This document shows, piece after piece, positions 56,455-64,000 of a stretch of DNA of 64,000 nt. This DNA comes from Leucocoprinus leucothites (lineage: Eukaryota; Basidiomycota; Agaricomycetes; Agaricales; Agaricaceae), in contig JAACJO010000022.1 of the NCBI GenBank assembly GCA_013368445.1, positions 372,001 to 436,000 on the forward strand, read 5' to 3'. The stretch's first letter is position 1. Each line of letters begins with the position of its first letter. A model generated the notes under the pieces. That model had not been told where the DNA came from and did no database searches. It saw only the letters and a program-made list of their open reading frames with translations. The translations under genes were made by a program, and so were the position numbers.

Positions 56455-56937
56455 AGACCAGTTAGCGCAGAACCACTAAGGTCAAGAGAGCAGAGTAGAA
56501 GAACTGGCTATTCCGGTGGCCAGCTCGAGTCCTAGAGTATATAGGTATATGAGGTAGTACAGAACAGGAGGACACACTCGAGCCCTCAATGTTCAACGAT
56601 GAGGTAGGCTGATGCATAACAGAGGTGGTGTTGTGCGTGACAACCGAGTAGAGTCTATAAAGAATTTGAGGAATGGCTGATGTCAGAATGAGGCATTGAA
56701 CTCAAAGGACGAGCTTTGATGGTAGCATGGCTGTGCTATGTCGAAAGTTGACATCAGAGTGTGAGAGATAGAGAATATGGAATAAAAGAACTACTAAATA
56801 AACATTGAATAGAACAAGCATCTGATTCATGCAGTAGTTGAGGAGGGCGCGAGCGAAGGCCTGAAACAGGCCGAATTACTCAAGCTCCAGCCTCCGATCC
56901 ACCACATATAGAATTGTAGGAAATGCAATGCATAATC

Positions 56938-57471
56938 TCATAGCCAAACAACCCAACCCCAAGGAAGGGGAATTTGAAGAATGCCAATGATCAAGGGGGT
57001 GAATTCTCCCAAATTACTGCCCGGGGTGGAAGGGGAGACCATGGGAGACCATGGACCAGCGCCAGGAAATGGCAAGGTTTGGGATACCAGGTTAATGAGC
57101 TGGTGAATGTTTACTTGCTCGGTGATGGCTGTGCTCAGGGCAGCCGCCACCGTTAACATACCGAGCTGCTCAGGGGCTCAGCATGCCAGCAAGAAATCTT
57201 CTGGCCTGCGGCAACACTTGCAATTACCGCAGTGCCACCAACAACATGTAGGGTCCTCAGAGGCATAACATGCTGGCAGGTTGGAAGAGTCACTTCCAGG
57301 TTCAAGAATTGGAACATAGAAGAGGATCTGCTGCTCAGTGATGACTATGCTCAGGATAGTCGACAGCATTGACGTGGCCAACTGCTCATGGGTTTGACAC
57401 GCCAGCAACGAGTCCTCTGGTCCACTTGGTAGCATGAAGAGTTGGGTTACCAGCACTGATCTAGAGCTCAC
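56938..57471 (-). pseudogene. Unknown protein with internal duplication, one TGA
   Basis: A single minus-strand frame of about 178 codons, interrupted by one TGA (57162-57160). It contains two related blocks: PEDSLLACQTHEQLA...ITEQQ and PEDFLLAC-TGA-APEQLG...ITEQV. At the DNA level 57330-57430 and 57115-57215 are imperfect direct repeats. In the first block the codon at the stop position is CAA. A Cys/Trp-rich link (CCWWHCGNCKCC) joins them. Family not recognised; could equally be a non-coding repeat with an open frame. Confidence 0.35.
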
Positions 57472-57696
57472 AGTTCACTTGCTGAGTACACGTGACCACT
57501 ACAGCGCTTGCCACTTCTCATATACAATCAAGTTGGCATCTTCATCACCACAGCCAGCAGTGTTCCTCTTTGTTAATGCTTCCTTCTTCAGAGCTTCTAC
57601 CAGACAGGACAGGAGCCATTTGTATGTCAACATCTTCTTGTGGACCAGTATCCCCACTGGAGCTGTCCTCTGCTTTGGGCAGACCTTTCACGCTGT

Positions 57697-59036
57697 TGTG
57701 ATGCGAAAACCGAAAATAAACAAGAAATACTAATATTTTCGCGATTTCACACTTAGTATTATAAAAGAATAATGCTATGCCTAAGAGCCCTATAGTGCAT
57801 TAGTGGTGTAGCTACAAAGCTACTTACTAAGAAGTAATATGGTCAACCAATACAGCAGGCGAGACTGGTAATCTAGTACAGCTGTCCACTGTTGTGAACC
57901 ATTCCAGGGATTCGAACCCTTGACTTCAGGACACTGCATCTCCAAATTACTGCTTTAGGACTCGAGGGAAACCTCCGTGCCGAGAATGATCCGAACAATC
58001 TAAAAATAAGGACCAAGGTCTAGAACCGGATCAGAAGAACCAATGGACTGGTTAACAGACAATGATCCGCGTTTTCCACATGTACAAGACAGGAACCTAG
58101 CTACCCCGCTGCTTAGCTACATCATTTCTGCACTGCTCAGTCATCCAACTGTACTGGCCAAAGCAAACCCATGGTTGCATTGATGTGTCAGGGGTCCTCG
58201 GTTAAAGAAAATATCACAGCCGAAATGCTTACCCATGATTAAAAAAGGATTAATGAAAGAAACTCGTGTGGTAGCTACTCCACTACCCATATGACAACCT
58301 AGCGATCAAACGGACCTACCGGTCGGCGTCGCATTGTAAAAGTATACCCAGTCGAATCCAGGACAATTCAGTCAATTTCTATTAGTCAATTGCGAGTCAT
58401 ACCTATTTCTTTCTAGAATATGTCATCTATTTTTGTATCTCTCAAATAATATAAAAAGGGCCCGACAGTGTGCGGATAGGCAAGGAATCCTACGCCTCCG
58501 TAGTGCTATAGGGTGTGCAGACCACAAACTAAGCATTTGTCGAGTGAATAAGTGATCAACCTTCTAAGAGAACTCTAACAGGAAAGACTCCTACTAGTCA
58601 ATCTAAGAAATATCCCAAGACATCTTGAGTTCAACCTAGCATCACAGCGAAGTAGCTACCAAGCTAAGAGAGCTTGTAGTTAAAGCATATAGACCACACC
58701 AGTGCCAGTGTGTGACTGAGTGGGTGATTATAGACAAGGTCCAGTTGACCTTAGAGGGAGACAGAGACAACCTCAGGATAAAAGATCTTAGCTATAGCAG
58801 TCAACTAAGAGTCGCAAACTGTGCACTTAGTCAGGATCCTAGTACAGTGTTCGAGAATTTCCCAAAGTAAATAAAACAGCATTTAGTTCCATCACACATT
58901 TCGCATTATTCAGCAGTAATTACATAAATCCTCATCAATTTCTCATACTTCCCCTCGAATTCATTAGAGGTTACATTCTAGCTATCTAGCTAGTACTCCA
59001 CTTGACGTTATATCCATACATCAAAGAACCTCTACA
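57697..59036 (+). repeat. Repeat F, copy 2 (CpG-retaining)
   Basis: 1340 bp collinear with 36209-37539. TATAAAAAGG box near 58449. Minus-strand GGGTTCGAATCCC near 57909-57921 resembles a tRNA T-arm (polymerase III B box), but the rest of a tRNA is missing. Likely a solo LTR of a long-LTR element; flanks GCTGT and CCATG do not match, so a target duplication is not supported. Confidence 0.62.
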
Positions 59037-61050
59037 CCATGCGTCAACTGCCTTCAAGTGATAACCCCCAAGCTAGCCCTGTAGGCTGGTATAAGGTTGT
59101 GGTAAGTGCTAACCATTAATGCCCCAGAGCTCAGGAGCTGACACTATGGCCGAGGTTGAGGGATGGGCAGTACCTGTTCTCAAGGGGTCAACCCTTCACC
59201 TGTGTTCGAAGACCTGCTGACCTGAGGTGCTATGACCTCCACCTTGGTTTTGCCTTTCCTGTTACGAGGCGAGCGAATTAGTGGCCCTTTTCGGGTCCAA
59301 CAACTACTACAACAGTCACCACGACCCCCACAACCATGACCACCTCAACCACCTTGACCACCTTGACCACGAGCGCAACTAGGCCCGGATTCAACATGAA
59401 CATGAGAGGCTGTCAAGCCTATGGTACCGCCGGTGAAGAGGTCATATCAACTGGCCCTTTCTGCACGATAACAATTGGGGAACGTGCTTGTAGCTTGAGC
59501 AGTCAAGTTGTGAAGGGGCTGAACCAGTGCTCTTGTGAGTGCCCTCCACGATCTCTATACTCAGGCTGCTGAGTTAAACAGTTAGCGTGGTATAGAGCTG
59601 GTGCTGGAGGGGAAGGCAGAGGCTGCTGAGATACAGCAACACTCTGAAGAGCGCACATGATAGATGAACGCCCATTGGGATCGATAATGGCAGAGGCATG
59701 ACATCCAGGGAAACTAGGCAAGTGATGTACTGGTTCTCATTGTGTTGGTGGGTGACTAAGAATTTTGTGTAGCTATCAGGTATAGGATCATTGCTGGGGT
59801 CATACTCCCCTCGATGAATCGGGTTTGTGAAGTGCCAGCAGCCTTCGATCATGATGAAGCTGGGTTCTCAATTGTGAGTGGGAGCCGCAGGGGGGAACAA
59901 GTGCCAGACTCCCCAAACCGTGCACGTTCATTAAACCATTAGCTGTCCTCCACGACGTCCAAGAAACTGAAGTTGACCCTGCTGCAAGGTAAGCTTGTGT
60001 CCATGTTCCCCATGCTCTCTTCCCTTACCAACATCCACAGTACAAGCAAGTACAACACCCAATGCATTTTCAACCACTACTATTGGTATGTCCTTCTCCT
60101 CATTTAAACTCTGCGATACGCTCATATGTCCCTCTTTCTAATTTGTGTTCTGCGTGGAGAAACCGGGTCCATTTCTTTACTTTACTACTGAACCATGCGG
60201 TAGCAGCGGTACTCACCAAGTATCGCTCAATCCCATAGGCCTGTGTTCCCGTCGAAACTCGAACATACTATGAATGCAAATCATTCCTCGATAGCATCTA
60301 TGAAGAACCACCTATCCAGTTCAGAACCTGCTCTGAGCAGTACCACCAGTATGATGAGGGCAAAGACAAGTTTGTATCATCAAAGGCCCAAGTCGAATCC
60401 AAGTCTGTGGAGAAATCCAAGTCGGGAAATGATATGCATAAAGCTGATGTTTGAGCACCTGGCATGGACAAAGGTATGGACCGGGACCCACGCCGGGACC
60501 AACGTGCTGGTGACGAACCAGCGGAACAAGGAGAGTGATTGAAAGCCACCAGCACCGACGAAGATGTCGCAGCTCCTGAACCTCTCCCAGATGCAGCTGC
60601 AGCTGATCAGAGTGTAGAGCAAGGACATGAGCGTGAAGTCGGGTCTCTCACTAGGTGCATATCTTGATTTATATTCACCTGTATTCTTAATCTGACAGTG
60701 CTTGTCTGCTTGTGCTGTTTTCAAGCAATTCAGAGTATAAGATTGAATACACTTGGGATCATTACTATTGGTTAGCAGTAGTCCTTATCTCAACTCTCCT
60801 CTACTGTGGTGTATGCCTGTTTGGATAGCTCCCATCCTGTACAATCTTCGGCGTCTCACTATGCCTGCTGTTTATATTCATTCTACAACTCTTGTTTTTC
60901 TGGTGACACTGAGCATAGAGAAATCAGATGCAACTTTCTCCTTCTCGCACACCCTCAACACCACCTAATCCACCGTTTTCCTCACATCTCTCTCTATCAA
61001 TGACCATTTCAACACGACCTAAAATAAATTCCATCAAAATGAATTTGTCA
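59037..61050. other. Host-like region with unassigned coding fragments
   Basis: Coding-looking pieces without recognised family: a Thr-rich tract followed by a Cys-containing stretch at 59290-59572 (+); 59852-59574 and 60125-59931 (-); and a + frame near 60244-60600 with VETRTYYECKSFLDSIYEEP followed by a Lys/Ser/Asp-rich hydrophilic part, with stops at 60452 and 60538. These may be exons of decayed genes. I cannot join them into a model. Confidence 0.35.
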
Positions 61051-61059
61051 ATATACTTA

Positions 61060-62580
61060 GAATACAAACCTTGTTTTTGGAAGCACCAATAACCATAGGT
61101 AACCATCAAGATTCTCTCGAATTTGTGAGCAGAAAAACTACACCATGCTCATCTATGAGTCGTTCAGGCCTGGCCTTTGACTCGGATCAGGGAGGAGAGT
61201 GTGCTGGGTATGGGATGATTATGCATGGGTATCGCAAGGGTATGACCCCAAGTGTTCTATGTGAATATTGAATGGGAGGAATAGTGAGTGAGAAAGCAAG
61301 AACATGTGATTCCGGGGAGTGTTTTCTTCAAGCAGGAGGTGGCTCATTTGGCCTGGGACTGTCCACCGTTTAGGTGGTTTTTGAATTCAAATAGAGGTTG
61401 GCAAATGGGGTTGAAGGTGACACAACCGGAGCTGATGAGAGTGATAGTGCGGACACCCCAGCAGAAAGAACGATGAGTAAGGATTAGAGGATGTCGAGTA
61501 GTATCATACCATAGGTGCATGCAGGACATAGCAACCAAGTGTTCCAGTGCCAGGTAACAGACATCTGGTATCAGAGATCTTTTTGTGGTTGAGTGAGGGA
61601 AGGATACGCCAGCACATAAGCTTGAAATTAAGATCGACGATGGTTGGCGAGTCTCGTGGGGTCCATGATAGGTGTCAAATCAGCTACCCTCGGACTGAGC
61701 TTTCCCTGAGGATTTTTCTCCCAACCCACCCTACCACTGACGGATGTGCAGTCGGATGTGCATCTGATGATCCCATTGTCGAGACGCCAAATCCACCCTT
61801 CTAGTTACCACCTGGTGAGAGATCGACATTGTGCCAGTAGATGATTCGGAGTGTGGAAGGAGATTCAGGGTGGGGGACACATGAGTGGGTGAGGAGGTTA
61901 TGGTGTGGCCAATGGGCTGGCTGGAGCAGTGGAGGGGGCTATAAAAGCGACTATCTGGTCCTCTGAGGGAACAGAGGTAAAGAAGGACTTGAAATCTTCA
62001 ACAGGGGTGACCTTGTCATCATGAACAAGGAAGAAGGGAAGAGGGGCTGGTTGGGAGGAGAGAGCAGCTTGGATAGCCGGGAGCTAGTCTCGAGGTGAGC
62101 ATAAGAAGTTGAAGGTAGGGGTGACATACCGAATTGGGGGAGAAGTAGTTGGAGGCAGGAGACCAGCTGTTGGCAATCTCCCAGGCAGGTTTGGCAACAA
62201 AGGCTGAATATGCAAACCAGTAATGGTACCTGTATTTCTTGAGATTGGCAAAGGATATGAGGAGGAACAAGTTAAGAAGGGAAGAGTCATGGGTAGAGAG
62301 GACATGGTCCTATATCTTCTGAGCGTGAGCATTAAAGAGCGCAGACTTGACCACTGACTTGAATAGGGTTCTTCAGATTACCTCGCAAAAGGTCATTTCC
62401 TGGATGAGGGTGAGTATCGGAAGAGAATGAGTCTGGACCGATGGAGATGGCGCATCTGAGAACAATGACCTTGCTGGATTCCTGTCCCAGGACTGAGCAT
62501 CCAACAAAGTAAGGAGCGGAGATGTTGACAACATCGTCTGCAAGTTTGAGGGTGTCTATCTTGAGAAATAACCTTCTTGG
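61060..62580 (-). pseudogene. ATG7: ATG7 (autophagy E1-like enzyme) remnant
   Basis: Minus-strand blocks occur in the order of ATG7: LKLADDVVNISAPYFVGCSV (about 62560-62490); LLISFANLKKYRYHYWFAY and FVAKPAWEI (62265-62180); VTPVEDFKSFFTSVPSEDQI (about 62005-61945); STLRIIYWH (about 61840); GTGTLGCYV, the nucleotide-binding loop (about 61550-61520); FNPICQPLFEFKNHLNGGQ (61430-61350); LAIPMHNHPIP (about 61235-61205); VVFLLTNSRES (about 61140-61110). ATG7 activates ATG8/ATG12 in autophagy; this copy has frameshifts and stops, and the C-terminal catalytic-Cys part is missing after about 61060. It is therefore non-functional; a functional copy elsewhere is expected. Identification is from motif memory. 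Confidence 0.72.
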
Positions 62581-63195
62581 GAATGTAATGAAGTTCGCAC
62601 CCTTCAGTTATCTGCCAACAGCGAGGAATAATCGATAAGAGTCAGCTATCAAAGGTTGTCACACCCAGAGTGTTGGGTCCAGGCCACAACTCTTCACACC
62701 TTGGGGATGTGATCTCTCCAATGGACCAATCATCATCTTGGGGCCTGTGCATGTCATTCATTTCCTTTGTTAATATCGGTGCTGTCTTGCTGCCTAAGTA
62801 TAGCATTTGCTATCGATAAATCGCAATCCACTATCAATCCCATATCATGCCAACAAACAAGAAGGCTGCAAGGGCGATGGTGAATTCAGCGCTTTGATCG
62901 GTACTCCCCAACCTCTGAGTCAACTATCATGGAGCCTGAGTTCACAATTGATGGTAACATCAAAACTGTAGAGCAGTAGGTACAGCTTTCGGAATCCGAG
63001 TTTTTTCTACTCACCTAGGTGATTTAGGTTCCGCATCCTGTCCGTTGGTCAGGTCAGTTACCTGCAGTTTGGGCTTCTCGTACCATCAGACTAATTGCCC
63101 ACCAGTCTGGTGTTGGGAAATCATCCCTGATCAACTGTGTATTCGGTATCACTAAGGCAGTAAGAGGCTCTCATGCCAGATGCATGCGGGATAAC
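62568..63195. repeat. Duplicated divergent promoter block, copy 2
   Basis: Aligns with 54135-54740. Here the left partner gene is replaced by the ATG7 remnant (junction near 62565), while the right-hand GTPase continues. Confidence 0.85.
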
Positions 63196-64000
63196 TACTG
63201 CTGATGCTCTTCTGTTGTAGTGTGTGGTGTGCTTCAAACCCGGAGAATCAGATATTGAGCAAGGTTTTATCTCACAAGACAACCCACATTTTGTTCTTCA
63301 CGATTCTAAAGGCTTCGAACCAGGAGACATTACCAATTTTGAGACTGTATGTGAATTTATCCAGCAATAATCTAAACAGGAACTGCCCCTAAGGGATTGA
63401 ATCCATGGTCTGTGGTGTGTATACTTCTTTTCGCCCCTTTATGCACTCTCTATACCGTCATCAGGCTCAGTACAAAGACGCCAACTGCTGGGGGTCGTAT
63501 ATTTGAGGCAGGGGATGAGAAGTTACTCAAATTTGCCCATCAAGCCCAAAGTATGCTCATGACCTCTCCTTCATTACACTCCGCTCCAATTAATTGGTGA
63601 TTCTCAATCAGTTCCTGTTGTACTTGTGTTTACTCAGTATGACCGATTGGTGAGGACGAAGGTGGCCCAGTTGAAAGAGGAGCACCGAAATCTAGATACA
63701 GCAACTCTCGATAAATGTAGTCAAGAAGAGGCCCAGCAAGTGTTCGAAATATGTATACAGTTTCTCCAGTGCACCATGAAGCACCTCAACATCCTGATGC
63801 CACACTATGTCAAAGCATCAGGTATGTTTGTGCCATTGTATGATTTATTCGGAAATAACCACTCCCTAGTTCACACAGGCTATAAGGAGGTTGTTTCAGC
63901 TCTTGTGGAAGTTACCCTGGATATTTTGTCAAGGAACGGCTCAAGGGCAATGCTTAGATCATGTAGGCAATAGCAGCATGGGTGTCACGAGCCGATCCTC
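63070..64000 (+). pseudogene. GTPase-like gene remnant 3, runs off the window
   Basis: Exons by splice signals: to 63159 (LIAHQSGVGKSSLINCVFGI, P-loop), 63221 to about 63412 (FVLHDSKGFEPGDITNFETV, G3-like DSKG), about 63468-63550 (TPTAGGRIFEAGDEKLLKFA), 63612-63821 (VPVVLVFTQYDRLVRTKVAQ, G4-like TQYD), from 63879 on. The introns are 55-62 bases. Stops: TAA near 63370, TGA near 63398, and TAG codons near 63956 and 63965 in the frame that continues the family's Trp-rich block, plus a probable one-base shift near 63925. So it is probably a pseudogene, though it is the best preserved of the three GTPase remnants. Confidence 0.75.

Noticed and set aside
57905..57935. tRNA gene
   Set aside because: Only a T-arm-like GGGTTCGAATCCC is present; no acceptor pairing, D-arm or anticodon arm can be built.
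59290..59572. Secreted Thr-rich/Cys-rich protein gene
   Set aside because: No signal peptide or convincing start; the Thr run comes from ACC repeats and neighbouring frames read equally well.

Overview
The window looks like a transposon-dense piece of an Agaricomycete (Basidiomycota) genome. The host-type remnants have 55-62 bp introns and resemble mushroom-forming fungi: GTPase-like 'G domain' proteins and an autophagy ATG7 remnant. Almost everything else is Ty3/gypsy chromovirus retrotransposons, solo LTRs and Tc1/mariner DNA transposons. Two sequence climates alternate. Old elements have lost nearly all CpG (CG to TG/CA), while the young elements and the right-hand host region (about 53-64 kb) keep it.

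Layout. 1-1830: a host-type gene remnant split by a solo LTR (family E). 3213-4805: an intact Tc1 element. 4926-5468: a second solo E LTR. 7292-29295: a four-layer nest. An outer family A Ty3 element (+) is invaded by family B (-, 7704-24692). B is invaded by a young, nearly complete second family A element (-, 12345-21247). A second, practically identical Tc1 copy (25850-27442) sits in the outer gag. 29300-35793: a decayed fourth Ty3 lineage (D). 36209-37539 and 57697-59036: two copies of a 1.33-kb LTR-like repeat (F). 38473-39798: a different Tc1/mariner element with one nonsense codon. 42735-49635: family C Ty3, itself interrupted by a solo A LTR and a 642-bp MITE. 50413-51016: solo B LTR. 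51768-52980: a 69-bp minisatellite. 52965-64000: decaying host genes, namely three GTPase-like remnants, an ATG7 remnant and unrecognised coding fragments.

How the pieces work together. Three Ty3 families (A, B, C) share one plan: LTR, then a primer site abutting the LTR that is complementary to the LTR's own predicted transcript 5' end (Tf1-type self-priming), then gag, then pol ending in a chromodomain (clear in A and C, truncated in B), then an extra ORF ('ORF3') before the 3' LTR. In A and B, ORF3 carries a matching double zinc-knuckle module. In A, gag and pol meet at a canonical -1 slippery heptamer directly in front of the gag stop. The six internal stops of the young A element are all TGA, and all four single-base differences between its two LTRs lie at CpG sites, which points to methylation-linked CpG decay as the silencing force.
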